NCBI RefSeq assembly: GCF_022376445.1 | Contig: NW_025954999.1 | Coordinates: forward strand, 186,001-250,000 | Length of the DNA stretch: 64,000 nt | Source of the DNA: Fomitopsis serialis | Lineage: Eukaryota; Basidiomycota; Agaricomycetes; Polyporales; Fomitopsidaceae | Direction of reading: 5' to 3' | Shown here: piece after piece, positions 1-11,806 of the stretch | How positions within the stretch are numbered: position 1 is the first letter of the stretch | Layout: every line of letters starts with the position of its first letter | Program-made: the position numbers and the translations under genes | The notes under the pieces: generated by a model | What the model was told of the DNA's origin: nothing | The model's input: only the letters and a program-made list of their open reading frames with translations | The model's database searches: none

Positions 1-231
1 GGGTAGGTTATTTGACCTGTGTAGGAGGGCTTGTCTCATCGGACAGCATATTCATTCTTCACGCTCTGTCGTGTCACGGCCGAGCCCCCACAGAGCGCAT
101 GGAACAAGCACGACGGCCCGAAAAAGTCTTACCGGGAGCAGCATTACGATGTTATAATGCGGGTCAACGGAGATGAAGGCGCAGATCGGTTGGTGGGAAA
201 ATGTGAGTCGATCGTATTGGGCTCTGACTAG
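1..231 (+). pseudogene. Relic of an Hsp70-like 3' exon
   Basis: The translated stretch (about 50-200) resembles the penultimate large exon of the two full Hsp70-like genes downstream: a TLC motif, a W, a tyrosine-rich centre, then residues like the GLTEMKAQ segment. It has no intact upstream exons in the window, and its frame ends at a stop at about 229. A similar relic lies 6.22 kb downstream, and the similarity between the relics continues past the coding part to about 300. The relic therefore belongs to the duplicated unit. It could also be the true 3' end of a gene cut by the window edge, but its frame is too degenerate for that to be likely. Confidence 0.6.
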
Positions 232-808
232 CGTTAAATCTTATGTGCGCCTCTTAGAACTGACAGGGTGTTCAGAAGAGGTGAGGCTTACGTCCATCTC
301 TGCACACGCAGCCTCGTTGATTTCATTGATCTCTTAGGACGGCTACGGCCGCTGTGTATGATAACGGACTTTGAGCCGTCACAGCTCTCAACCAAATCGG
401 CCGCCCTTGATCTCGAATCTTGAAGCCTGAGTGGCTGCAGGAAACCGAGCAAGTTAATAATCACGGCTTACAAGACAGTCATCCCATGCATGCCGTGGTC
501 CTGTCTACCCGGAAACGAGCGCATTGGATGCCCCAGCAGCACGATGCGGACGAATGGTCTGCCTTGCGGCGTGTCTCTGCGTATAACTTCCCGGACCTAA
601 ACTCGATCCGAAATCTTCTGCGTACGATTCAGGAGTGCGTGCGTCCATACCAGCTTAACCGGCGAGGTGCTGATGCATGTTTTCTGGTCTGTTGTACGTG
701 TGGCAGGAGTTCTGAGTGCATCACAAAAAGGTTCGTAAACGTGTCTTATTGCACGAATTATCACTGATCAGATACATCGTGCTATCGTCAAACCTTGACG
801 ATGCTTTG

Positions 809-2309
809 CTAACCTGACATTTCATCGTCCCCGTCTGCCAAACACAGATCATCCACTAGAGTTTGGATACCTACGCCAGGCTTGACAAGCGTGGCCGATC
901 GCAAGCTCCCCTCAACCTTCTCAACCCGCCGAAGCCCCAAGGACACGCAACATAAGACACATGATCTCGTGCGTCGTTCCTTTTTGCTGTCACCATATAT
1001 GTCCTCCATTTCTTCCGCGACGAATGCGGTATCGGGTCGCGGGAGCAGGATTTCGTACTCGCTACCTTTCATAGCCTCGGCAATGAGGTGGCGGATCTTG
1101 AGGGCTTTGCTGACCAGGATGTGTATGGGCTGCTGCGGGTCGCTCTCTGCAGAGGGACGCATACAGGACGATAGTACGACGTGTCGTAACAGTTTGGCGA
1201 GCTCTCTGCTGCAGCTGTCGTCCAGCTGCTCCGCGTCGAGATGCTCAGCTTGTGCGAATTTTCGCGTCAAAGCACGCCACTGGCCTACTACGCTCTGATT
1301 CTCTGCAGAGTTCTCAAGATCAACAGCAAATTGTGTTGAAGCAGAGAGATGCTTACCCGATTTCCTGATTCTCTCGTAGACAGATGTCAAGACGTTATCG
1401 CTCTCAGAGTCGTTCGTCCATGTGGAGATGATCCGGGCAAGGAAGTTCGTCACCGCAACCTGCGTGGCGATCTCTACAAGGATTGTGTCTCCCCGTGTAT
1501 CTGTGGATTTGAGCACGGCGAGGAAAGGATGACCCAATGCACGTATCACATCATCTTCTGCACCGAGCACCGTATGCTGATCTTGGTTGGGTGTGGCTTG
1601 ATCAGCTATGGAACGCGCCAAATTGAAAATCTCCGTGTTCAGGCTGCGGACCTCCTGAACCACCTCGCTCTCCGCGAACGTGTCTACCGTACGCATGAAG
1701 CGCTGGGCGTCCTGCAGCTCCTGTCGGCGAGTTTCGAGTAGCGCCTTCAGCTGGGCGTTCTCCTTGACCAGAATCTCTTCGCGCTTCTTCGCATTGTCGA
1801 GCTGGGCCAACGGCCGGGTCACTCAGATATTACTGTCTTCCTAGAGGATGGACTCACGTTGCTTTGATCGAGCTCGGCTTCCGTGCGCCACTCCTTTCTC
1901 TCCAATATGTACCGCGTAACTCGTCGCCAGTCGATATCTCGCGTCGTCTCGTCGCGGCCTCGTTTAGTGGTCTCTCTCTCCATTGGTTGGGTAGTGGATG
2001 AGTATCGTCCCTAAAGCGTTGTTAGCATGCGCTATGAGCGCGATTGCTAGGGCATCGCTTGCCTCGTTCCGACTCTGGTTCGCGTCGTCTGCCACTGGCG
2101 GACGGGCCCTTTGTGACGATTTCCGCCCTCTTCTGTGACTCAATGGTTCCTCCACGTCGATGTAGTGCGAGGGTGATTCGCTCCGGGTCTGTCGTGGTCC
2201 TTGTAGAACATCAGGGGATGTTCCTGGATTGTACATCAGTCGATGTCTCACCGCTGTCCGTATGACTCTTGTGAGTCAAGCTCGACGTGAAGTCCTTCAG
2301 GCCTCGCAT
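809..2309 (-). CDS. Coiled-coil protein of unknown function, unit 1 copy
   Basis: No domain recognised. The central part is helical and charged, with heptad-like stretches (a VKENAQLKALL segment and a long Gln/Glu-rich run), so it is probably a coiled coil. The C-terminal half has a conserved block ending MSG before the stop. The model has five exons on the minus strand: the start is at 2309 (MRGLKDF), one intron uses a GC donor (2062-2011), and one intron happens to stay open in frame. The intron after the first exon is only about 28 nt here against about 67 nt in the unit 2 copy. If it cannot be spliced, the frame stops early and this copy is a pseudogene. It is divergently paired with the Hsp70-like gene at 2540, with about 230 bp between start codons. 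Confidence 0.6.
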
Positions 2310-2488
2310 GATGATCGTGTTTAGCAGCCAGAGTACTAGCTCCCAGCGTGAGTTAGTGAAATATGACATTACCTGCGGATCACTATGGAAGCATCCACGT
2401 TTTGTCCACGGGCCTCTGCGGGCCTGGGGGGCGTCCGTGTGCTCCTACTTACCTTGCATTGTGAACATGTGCACGTGCCCGGGAGAGG

Positions 2489-2496
2489 TTTATATC
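2489..2496 (+). promoter_or_regulatory. Possible TATA box of the unit 1 Hsp70-like gene
   Basis: TTTATATC about 45 bases before the start codon. The unit 2 gene has TTTATAAT at nearly the same distance, so the element is conserved between copies. Confidence 0.45.
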
Positions 2497-2539
2497 TGGG
2501 AGTGGCATAGGCGGTCATTGTCCCAACTATCTAGACAGC

Positions 2540-4998
2540 ATGCTTCAACCGGATCCCTACAACGGCAGCAGCCGTAAACTCGTCATTGCTATTGACATTG
2601 GCACCACGTACAGTGGTGCGGCCTATTGCGTCTTGGACCCTGGCGAGATACCCCAAGTATTGAGTGTCACGCGGTGCGTGTACGCAGCTGTCCTTTCATA
2701 CGCCAAACTGATTATACCCTGCTCAGCTTTCCGGGACAAGAAGGTGAAAATAAATCAAGGGATGTGAAGATACCTTCCGTCCTTTATTACGACCAGCAAG
2801 GCCAGCTCTGCGCTGTCGGAGCAGAAGCAACACTACAAAGCACTGAGGACGAGGCATATGCGCAGGAGTGGCATTGCGTCAAATGGTATGCCTTCATTTA
2901 CACCATGCACCATGGTTATAATTACCAACCCTTCTAGGTTCAAGCTCCACCTTCGTCCTCCGTCAATTCTTCCGGGTGCAGTCCTACCACCCATTAGCGT
3001 GAACAAATCCGCTGTCGAGATCTTGGCAGATTTTCTTACCTATGTCTTGCAATGCACTAAAGACTTTATCTCCGAGACCAATCCAATTGGTAGACAGATT
3101 TTGGAGTCCAAGACCCCTATTGATTTCGTCCTTAGTCACCCCAACGGGTGGTCGGGCCCTCAACAAAGCAGCATGAGGCGTGCAGCTATCCTGGCCGAGC
3201 TAGTATCTGACGACGATGAAGGTGCTGCGAGGCTTCAGTTTGTCACCGAAGGGGAGGCAAGCCTCCAGTTCTGTATCATGACGGGTCTAGGGGACGATGT
3301 CATGGAGGTGAGCTCCCGTTTCTGTAACAACTTCGTGTCCTGACTAACACTTTGTAGAAAGATCACTATGTGACGATAGTAGATTGCGGTGGAGGTACCA
3401 TAGACCTGAGTACATATCGTGTTCTCAACAGTCAGCCCATTGCTGTGGTAGAGAGTGTCGTTCCCAAGTGTGGGTGCCCTGCCAGTGGCTTATTGTTTTG
3501 CATATGATGCTGACTCGCCTCAATGCGACGTAATCAAGGCCTCATCCAGGGCTCGACAATGATTGATCGTCGAGCGGAAGAGTTGTTGAGAAGTACGTCA
3601 AAGATACTTTTGTCAGCATGACTATATCTGCTCATATGTGATGACGTGGTAGGCAAGCTCAGACTATCTCGCTTCTCAACCTCCGGAGACATAGAAGTGA
3701 TGTTGACAAACTTCGAAAATACGACGAAGCCGACCTTCAGAAATCCTTCTGACACATCTTACGTCAGGTTCGGAGGGCAGAGGGACACTGATGAGGAGGT
3801 CAACATACGGCGTGGTGTTTTATCTCTTTCAGGGTACGTGGATAACAAATGATGTTGACGAGATGTTTGTGTTCACGTCCTGTTTCTCAGGTTTGAAATG
3901 ACGTCACTCTTCACACCGTCCATTGACGCGATCAAGTCGGCCATTGACACTCACTTGGTTGGAGTAGATTCCCGCTTCGCTGTCAGTTGTCTTTCTTACG
4001 ATCATACCCAGCTGTTGCCTGACTTCTCTCCATGTAGACGATATTGCTCGTCGGCGGGTTCGCCACCAGTCCTTTCTTGCGCTCTGAATTACACAGTCAC
4101 ATGAACAACAAGGGATTGCAGATGTTCACCCCCGAAGGCCAAACGTAGGCCTTCGTGTTCATCACTACTGCTAGAATTAGCATTCATGCACCTGACAGTT
4201 CCAAGGCCGTCGCCGAAGGTGCCCTATGGTTTTACCTCAACCATTCCGTTCGCGCAAGAGTTGCTAGGCACACGTATGGCACAGGATGTGTACGACAGTA
4301 TAATCCTTTGTTGCCGGAGCACTTCAGACGCCAACATCTGAGATATATGCGCGTGGACGGTCGAATCTGCATCCCATCAGCCTTCGCTATTTTGACACGG
4401 AAGGTGAGCGCAGCATGTATCATTGTGTGCCAAGACGGATACATTGACGAACGCACATATTCCTTTAGGGAACATCAGTCACAGAGGAAAGAGAATTCAG
4501 CTACCCTTTGGTGACATATCAGCGCAAGATTTCTCGCCATGGCACTAGTATCTCGGCCGATGTCACTGCCTACAGAGGCGATCAAACCGATCCTCAATGG
4601 ATGGATGATGAACCGGGTATGCTCTCAAGATTCCTCAGCCACGATTCTCTCTAAAAGGAATACCTGATCACCAGATGAGTTCTATACGCTGTGCAGAATC
4701 ACGGCCACTCCTGCGTTCGATTCATGGAAGAGGCATAGTGGTGCCAAAGGACCATACTGGTCGACAGAATTCGAAGTCATCCTGCTCCTCGGTCTGACGG
4801 AGATGAAGGCGCAAATTGCATGGGTGGAGAACGTATGTGTCAAGATTCGTGTTATTTGTGTCATGTGCTTAGTTGTCATTCACCGAACAGGGCGTGAAGC
4901 AAAGGTGAGCCTTCCGAGTCACAGCAATTCTCTTTGTACTGATCCAATATGATCTACATAGGACCCCTGCGAACATCATATACGACGAGGAACAGTAG
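2540..4998 (+). CDS. Hsp70-like (HSPA12-type) actin-fold ATPase, unit 1
   Basis: Predicted 589-residue protein from 13 exons (2540-2673, 2727-2885, 2938-3307, 3358-3469, 3539-3592, 3653-3833, 3891-3981, 4038-4144, 4199-4403, 4469-4616, 4675-4832, 4891-4904, 4962-4998). Exon lengths sum to whole codons. It has the actin-like ATPase signatures: phosphate 1 loop DIGTTYSG (residues 19-26), phosphate 2 loop DCGGGTIDLSTY, and the adenosine loop LLVGGFATSPF. It lacks the canonical Hsp70 substrate-binding domain and the EEVD tail, as is usual for the HSPA12-like family expanded in Agaricomycetes. That family has the nucleotide-binding fold; its clients are mostly unknown. Two of the exons are very short (14 and 37 nt). 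The divergent coiled-coil neighbour is duplicated with it, which suggests a functional pair (inference). Confidence 0.88.
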
Positions 4999-5303
4999 AC
5001 ATCAGATTGCCAACCATGGTCATATCATGCGCATAGCATAAATCAGTGCTGCCTATCAGCGACTCAGAGGCTAGGACTTTGTACGATGAGCGCTGTTGTC
5101 TCGATCTTCTTGCTACCTTGGTGACCGTCTCCGATGTGTTTCTACAGTGTATCACACACATTTTTGTACCCGCATGTCCGCGACTACCAAGTTTCTACAA
5201 GAGTCCATCACTAGTATGCAAGTTACAAGCGAATGCCATACATTGCAACTTGGTACGTAGTACGCGGGCAAGGATCTGAGACCATTGATATTGCCGTCTA
5301 ACA

Positions 5304-6130
5304 TCATCGCATACTTGTTCCCTTCCATTCTTCTTCGACCGGAAGATTACTCATACCGCCGCATAGGGCTCCGCAGGTCGCCCATAAAGCTATGAGGCTG
5401 GAAGCCCCTGCGAGTGCAAATATACAGCCTTGCGACGTACTTACCGAAACAGCGCCTACCCGAAGTTCGTTCGAACTTTGGAGCGTAGAGCGAGTCTGTG
5501 GCCCGATGAGGTGGTGGCATCACTGCTTCCATTGACCATTGAAATGACTCACGCTCATCCAGTGCCATGTCGCGACGCTTCTCTAGTAGTAGGCATTTAA
5601 GGAGAGACATGTTCAAGGGTTGTTTTGTGAGGAACTGAACACCGAGCTGGACTCCTTCGTACTCGCCTGGAGGTTCCCTGAACCATGCTGTCGATAAGTA
5701 ACCCATTCGTTGAGTAGTACACCGCTGGTAACTTACGACGGTAGCACATTAGCCTGCAAAAGCATCTGGACGATGGCGGGCGATGGCTTACGCCGTCACG
5801 GTGTGCCCTCGTATGGACTTAGTGTATAGCATCGCGTTAAGAGCACACGATACGCACATACCTGCAAAGATACGGGATACTGCATAGCAAGTAGCGTGGA
5901 CCGCGGGAGTCGATTTAAGTGGCTTCTGAGGACTCTCAATCAGTGATTTCTGATTTGTCCACAACTTCCACATACTTACCGAGCAGGACGTCGACAAAGA
6001 GCCTGTACTGTGCGCCCACCGGTACGTCAATGTTGCTAGTCTGCTGGGTGGGGATGCTTCCACCCAGGAGGAGGAGGATCGTACGAACGGCGAGCCGCAC
6101 GACGGAGGTCACGCGGCTGCGCGCTGTCAC
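5304..6130 (-). CDS. Possible hypothetical protein between the duplicated units
   Basis: A multi-exon model on the minus strand can be drawn with plausible splice sites. The first exon starts at 6130 (MTARSRV), has a hydrophobic leucine-rich stretch, and ends at a GTAAGT donor. Short exons follow, then one with a W-F-R-E-P-P-G motif, one with LYAPKF, and a last exon rich in Ala, Cys and Gly ending at 5304. No family recognised. The two smallest internal exons are guesses. The stretch has no equivalent after unit 2, so it is either a gene trapped between the units or non-coding DNA. Confidence 0.3.
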
Positions 6131-6239
6131 AGACGCGTACTGTCACGCCACGGTCGACATCACTCAGTGGCAGACTCGACTGCTCAGCGCTCAGCGCTCA
6201 GATCTCAGACTGCACCAGTACTCCGAGTCCGTGTTGGGT

Positions 6240-6420
6240 CCGTGGGCTTGACAAATCTTCTGAGCATGTACATCAATACTGTCTGTGGATGGGCTCAACC
6301 TTCGCAGAGCGCAAGTGCGATGGGCCGGAACTTGAAGGGCCCTTTTGGGAGCAGAACTACGATTCTATCAAGCTCTTCGTGATGATGCAGATGAAGGCGT
6401 AGTTCGGATGGTAGGATGAT
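6240..6420 (+). pseudogene. Second relic of an Hsp70-like 3' exon
   Basis: Positions 6325-6415 encode remnants of the WxQNYDSIKLF and QMKA segments found in the full genes near 4750 and 10950, interrupted by stops. Alignment with the relic at 1-231 continues to about 6520 (a shared GGAAGAGGTGAG-type stretch). The relic was therefore already broken, or outside selection, when the unit was duplicated. Confidence 0.6.
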
Positions 6421-6845
6421 GTGTGATTGTATTGGACGGCGACTGGTGCTAAACGTGAACATGAAGTGCGTCTCTTGGACTGACGGGGCGTCCGGAAGAG
6501 GTGAGTCTTACCGTCGTTCCTGTGCATACAATCCCGTTTGAATCCTTGTATCCTAGAGCAGGTCTAGGGATCGAGGGCTCGGACATTTAACGCTTTCTGG
6601 TCCAAAACTGACTCCATCTACTGTCAACAATGAAGCGCTGATGAGATACGATCTCTTCCTAGCCCAGCACCGTGACGTGGAAGAAGTTCTGTACCAACAA
6701 CTATATCGTATCCAATACTATCGTCAACTTGAAAGTGTTGCGTGTAAGGTTCGTAGACAAGTCTCATCGCAAAGACTATCGACGTATCATCATGATTGCG
6801 ATTGACCAGAAATATTGCGCGTTTGTCATAATGTGAAGGCGCTTT

Positions 6846-8409
6846 CTAGCCTGACATCTTCACATCGCCGCCGTCCGCCAAACCCAGATCCTCCACTAGA
6901 GTTTGGAGGCCTACGTCCGGCTTGACAAGCGTGGTCGATCGCAAGCCCCCCTCGACCTTCTCGACCCGTCGAAGCCCCAATGATGCACAATACAAGACGG
7001 ATAACCCCGTGCGTTTCCCTTTACCTCTCGGGCAATACACGTCCTTCATATCTTCCGCCACGAATGCTGCTCCTGGTTGCTTAAGCAGAATCTCGTATTC
7101 GCTGCTTTTCATGGCCTCACCAATGAGGTGGCGGATCTTGAAGGCTTTGCTGACCAGGATCTGTACGAGTTCTCGCGGATCCCTTTCCGAAGGGGTACGC
7201 ATGCGTGACAGTGCCGCAACATGTTGTAGCAACGTGACCAGCTTCTGTCTGTAGCTGTCTTCCTGCTGCCGTGCGCTGACTTGTTCAGCCTGTGCGAACT
7301 TTCGGGTCAAAGCACGCCATTGGCCTGCAACGCTCTGATTTTCTGGTGGTCTTCAGTATACGATAGCAGCTGCATCGAAGTCGAGGTGCACTTACCGGAT
7401 CTTCGGATCCTCTCGTATATTGATGACAAAACGCTGTCGCTTTCAGCCTTTCTCGTCCATGTGGAGATGATCCACGCAAGAAATCTTGTAGCGGCAGCTT
7501 GGATGGCGATCTCGAGAAGGATGGTGTCTCCCTGTGGATCTGTGGATTCGAGCACGGAGACAAAAGGACGCCCCAAGGCGTGTATGATCTCTTCCGATGC
7601 GGCGCGCTTCATATCCTTGTTTTGGACAGGCACGGCTCCATCTGCCATCGAACGTGCCAAGTTGAAGATCTCCGTGTTCAGGCCGTGAACCTCCTGAACA
7701 ACCTCGCTCTCCGCGAACGTGTCTTCCGTACCCATGAAGCGCTGGGCGTCCTGCAGCTCTTGTCGGCGAGTCTCGAGCAGCTCCCCCAGCTGGGTGTTCT
7801 CCTTGACCAGAGTCTCTGTGTGCTTGCTCGCTTTGCTGATCTGGGTCGACGGCAGCGTCATTCAGATGTTCCCATCTCCTTGCAAGAACGGACTCACCTC
7901 CCTCTGAGCAAGCTCCAAGTTGGTGCGGGACGTGTTTATCTCCGATTGGCAACGCATGGTTTCATTGTGCCAATGACTGACATGTCGCGTCATCATTTCC
8001 AGGTCTCGCTTGAGCTTAGCGATCTCTCTATCCATCCGTTGGATCGTGGAGGTGTGCCGGTCCTAGGTGCGCCGTCAGCATGTACCAAGAGCGCACTTGC
8101 CAGAACACCACTAACCTCCTTCGGCCTCGAGCTTGCATCGCCAGCCACTGTTGGGCGGGCTGTCGCCATCCTTCGCGGTGATTCCCCTCGTCTTGCATCG
8201 TGACCCGATGACTCTCTGTCGATGCGGGGCGAACGCGGTTCACCCTGGTTTCGTCCTTGTAGAACGTCAGGAGATGGCTCTGGATCGCCCATGGACTTGG
8301 ACAGATCTTCACCAGCAGCAGTCGCCGGGTCGGGTGCGGAGGTCTCACCGCTGTCAGTAAGCCCCATCTTGTTGGTAATATGCGACGCGATGCTTCTGAA
8401 GCCCTCCAT
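6846..8409 (-). CDS. Coiled-coil protein of unknown function, unit 2 copy
   Basis: Paralogue of the gene at 809-2309. The start at 8409 (MEGFRSI) is the aligned equivalent of the unit 1 start. An intron of about 67 nt (GTGAGA...ATCCAG) follows the first exon. The next exon ends at GTTAGT, then comes a helical exon (AKLKRDLEMM, LELAQREV) ending at GTGAGT. The main coiled-coil exon begins near 7818 (ISKASKH) and ends at a GTAAGT donor near 7394. The last exon resumes at SVAGQW and ends at 6846. Every junction has an aligned junction in unit 1. Function unknown. The conserved divergent pairing with an Hsp70-like ATPase is its only functional hint. Confidence 0.65.
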
Positions 8410-8465
8410 GATGAGTGTACGCGTAGTGCGGTGCCGGCCAGTGAGGCGATTAGCTCTCAGCGAAA

Positions 8466-8473
8466 CTTATAAA
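8466..8473 (-). promoter_or_regulatory. Possible TATA box of the unit 2 coiled-coil gene
   Basis: Reads TTTATAAG on the minus strand, about 57 bases before the ATG at 8409. No clear counterpart is visible in unit 1. Confidence 0.3.
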
Positions 8474-8679
8474 CAGTTACATATATGGCATGCCAGTGGT
8501 GACCGGTGACCGGTGAGGCATCGACATGCGGCCGACACGATGTTATGAATAGAGTTTGCTGCTCATGCTTCTCTGTCGTTTTCTGGCATTCTTAAGTATC
8601 TGCTGTCAGTGTCAGCTGTGGGAACGGCCGCGCACGCCCCTACCTCGTGTTGGGAACACATGCCAGGGAGATAGTCGTG

Positions 8680-8687
8680 TTTATAAT
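8680..8687 (+). promoter_or_regulatory. Possible TATA box of the unit 2 Hsp70-like gene
   Basis: TTTATAAT 40-47 bases before the ATG at 8727, matching the position of the unit 1 element. Confidence 0.45.
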
Positions 8688-8726
8688 CGGTCAGAGAACC
8701 GCGAACCATCCTAGCGGCCTTTCAGC

Positions 8727-11202
8727 ATGGTTCAGCTTGATCCCTACCGGGGCAGTAGCCGCAAACTTGTCATCTCCATTGACATCGGCACGACGTATAG
8801 TGGTGTCGCCTACTGTGTCTTGGATCCCGGCGAGATCCCGAAGGTCTTGAGTGTGACACGGTGCGTACTATGTGGTTGTGTATACCGTCAGACTTATCCT
8901 CAGCTGTGCCCAGATTTCCGGGACAAGAGGGTGAAAATAAATCAAGGGATGTAAAGATACCCTCCGTCCTGTACTACGACCAACACGATCAGCTCCGCGC
9001 TGCAGGAGCGGAAGCGACGCTCCAAAGCACCAAGGAAGAGGCGTACACGCAAGAGTGGAACGACGTCAAGTGGTATGCACTCACTCACGTGCATAACTCC
9101 TGCAGTCATTGAGCGCACTAGGTTCAAGCTCTACCTTCGTCCCCCGTCTATTCTTCCGGGTGCAGTCCTGCCCCCGATCGACGTGAACAAGCCTGTCATC
9201 AATATACTGGCGGATTTCCTGGCCTACGTATTTCAGTGTGCAAAAGACTTCATATCTGAGACCAATCCCATAGGGAAACAGATCTTAACCTCGAACATTC
9301 CTATCGATTTTGTCCTTAGCCACCCCAATGGGTGGTTAGGTCCGCAACAGAACAACATGAGGCGTGCAGCCATCCTCGCCGGGCTGGTACCTGACAGTGT
9401 TGAGGGTGCTTCAAGGCTTCAGTTTGTGACGGAGGGAGAAGCAAGTCTCCAATTCTGTATTGCGACTGGTCTCGGCGACGACGTCATCAAGGCAAGTTCC
9501 CCAGCTATAATTCTTGCTCACATTCCTGAAGTACCGCACGTTATAGAAAAACAATTACGTGACAATAGTCGATTGCGGCGGCGGTACCATAGACCTGAGC
9601 ACATATCGTGTTCTGGGTGATCAGCCAATCACCGTGGAGGAAAGTGTTGTCCCCGAATGTGCGTTACCCATCTGACCGGACCACATCTATATGCGGGCTC
9701 ACCCCGCCGTGACAAGGTCTCATTCAGGGCTCGACGATGATTAACCGTCGAGCTGAGGAGCTGCTGAGAGGTAGTTCAGATGATGCCTCCGTTCCACACC
9801 TCGGCTCATACATACGCACATCTATCCCCTGTAGAGAAACTCAGATTATCTCGATTCTCGACGACCGATGATGTCGACGCGATGATGGCAAACTTCGATA
9901 GCATGACCAAGCCAACCTTCAGAGATTCCTCCACCGCATCATACATCAAATTTGGAGGTCCGCGTGACACTGACGAGAGATACAATATACGACGTGGTGT
10001 TCTGTCTCTATCCGGGTACGTGGGTGTGCACTTATGTCTTGAGCAGGGTCTGATGCGTTTGCTGATCTTCAGGTCGGAAATGACATCGCTTTTCAAACCC
10101 TCCGTCGACGCCATCAAATCAGCCATCGACGCACAGGTTTCCGGTGTCAATGCCCGCCTAGTTGTTAGTTGTTATTGTTTTTGCTCGACCGTTATCAGTT
10201 CAAAACTGATTGCTCTCAACCTCTTAGACGATATTACTTGTCGGAGGATTTGCCACAAGCCCATTCCTCCGCGCCGAGTTGAGGACGCATACAAGCAGGA
10301 AGGGATTGCGAATGTTCTCCCCGGAAGGTCAAACGTGAGTCTTTCCATCGTTGAATGACATCGCCGGCATCGTTGTTCAACGCACAATAGCTCGAAAGCC
10401 GTGGCAGAAGGCGCGTTGTGGTTCTACCTCGACCATCGCGTTCGTGCGAGAGTAGCCAGACACACATATGGATCCTTGTATGAGGCTTGGTACCAGCCTT
10501 CAAAATCAGACCATTTCAGACGCAGGCACCTTGCATACACGTTCCCAAACGGATCGTTGGTCGTTCCGTCTGCCTTTGCCATCCTGACGCGGAAGGTGAG
10601 AATAGCACTTACATCATTGACCTTTCGGCCGAATAGAATTCATTGATACGATCTAACATTGTCAGGGTATTTCGGTTACCGAAACTACTGAGTTCAGCTT
10701 CCCGTTCGCGTCTTACTCGAATAGACTCGACAAACATACCATCTCGGCTGACGTGATATCCTACCGAGGAGATAAGGCGAACCCTGAGTGGAAAGACGAA
10801 GAACCAGGCGAGTCCGTGTACCAAGTCGCTTGCTCCTAGGCTGACGCGAACTCCCGATTGCCGCTAGATATGTTCTCTACGTTGTGCACGATCAAGGCCG
10901 TCCCGGCTATAAGCTCATGGCAGAAGAAGAATGATGGCTCCATTGGGCCGTACTGGTCACAAAACTACAATGTGATCCTTCTTCTGGGTTTGACGGAGAT
11001 GAAGGCTCAGATCACCTGGTTGGAGAATGTACGTATCAGCTCCTCCACTCGTTCAGACGAGCCATAAATGCCTTTATATTGACTTTTCGGCTGAACAGGG
11101 TGTGCAGCACCAGTGTGTTTTCCCATTTTGAGAAAATTATTTGTTCGCTGAAACATGCTACCTAGGACGCCCGCGACGATTGTCTACGACAATGAGCAGT
11201 AG
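8727..11202 (+). CDS. Hsp70-like (HSPA12-type) actin-fold ATPase, unit 2
   Basis: Paralogue of the gene at 2540-4998 with the same 13-exon plan. It has DIGTTYSG near residue 19, a DCGGGTIDLSTY loop in the exon at about 9555, and an adenosine loop (LLVGGFATSPF-like) near 10240. The N-terminal half is closest to the unit 1 protein. The segment after the RHTYG motif (about 10465-10540) is the most divergent. The intron at 10808-10867 appears to use a GC donor (GCGAGT), because only that splice joins EPD to MFSTLC as in unit 1. It ends with YDNEQ (unit 1: YDEEQ). The ATPase fold is well supported; substrates are unknown. A third copy survives only as the relics described above. Confidence 0.88.
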
Positions 11203-11806
11203 AGGTGCGGGCAGTTGCCGATTGTGTTACTTTGTGTGTATACGAACTTCCCGCTTGAAATCACATGTCACAAGTACGCCTCTCAGGAGAGGAGAGCTTA
11301 GACGAGATAATATTTGTCCATTGTTCAGCGTCCCGGAACTTAGGGTATCGCAAGCGGCGTGGTTCAATGGCACCGCTGACGCGGCCGGGGGTGCCTAACG
11401 TGTACTATGTGACGCAGCACCGCCGTGACTCAGGCTGGCAAGTGCCAGTGAGATGGCAGTGAGTGAGTGGTACGTTACTTACTTACTATGTACTTGCGCA
11501 GTTCTAGAATAACGGGGAACAATGAACAATGGAGCAGCGCTATTACCTCCCTTCGAGGAGCTAGCTATACTTCCCATTCGAATGTTACTTCGTCACAACG
11601 CCAGGCTGTAAGTACCTACTCAGAAATCGCGAATGTACCAGCGTGAACATCATGAGTTGCCTTCTATGGAAGTGCACGAGGTGTCTCACTGTCGGTCGCC
11701 ACAGAGTCGCCACAGTGCCACTTCCGAGCCACGACACTCATCATCTTCCACTTCTCAACCATCCGTACACACGGGACAAAGAGTCAAATCAATATTGCAA
11801 GAAATT
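11203..11806. other. Intergenic, no gene seen
   Basis: Contains the upstream part of the open frame that runs into TAF10 (from 11633) and AT-rich stretches. Nothing else supported. Confidence 0.5.

Larger units (their letters stand above)
1..11202. repeat. Tandem duplication of a two-gene unit (about 6.2 kb period)
   Basis: Unit 1 (about 1-5000) and unit 2 (about 6220-11202) share the same order: an Hsp70-like 3' relic, a coiled-coil gene on the minus strand (stops at 809 and 6846), and an Hsp70-like gene on the plus strand (starts at 2540 and 8727). Exon-intron positions match throughout both gene pairs, while introns and intergenic DNA have diverged. Spacing between equivalent points is 6.04-6.22 kb. 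Unit 1 is followed by about 1.2 kb (4999-6220) with no counterpart after unit 2. Confidence 0.9.

Noticed and set aside
1349..1741. 130-codon plus-strand frame
   Set aside because: Antisense shadow of the coiled-coil exon, which has an aligned paralogue in unit 2.
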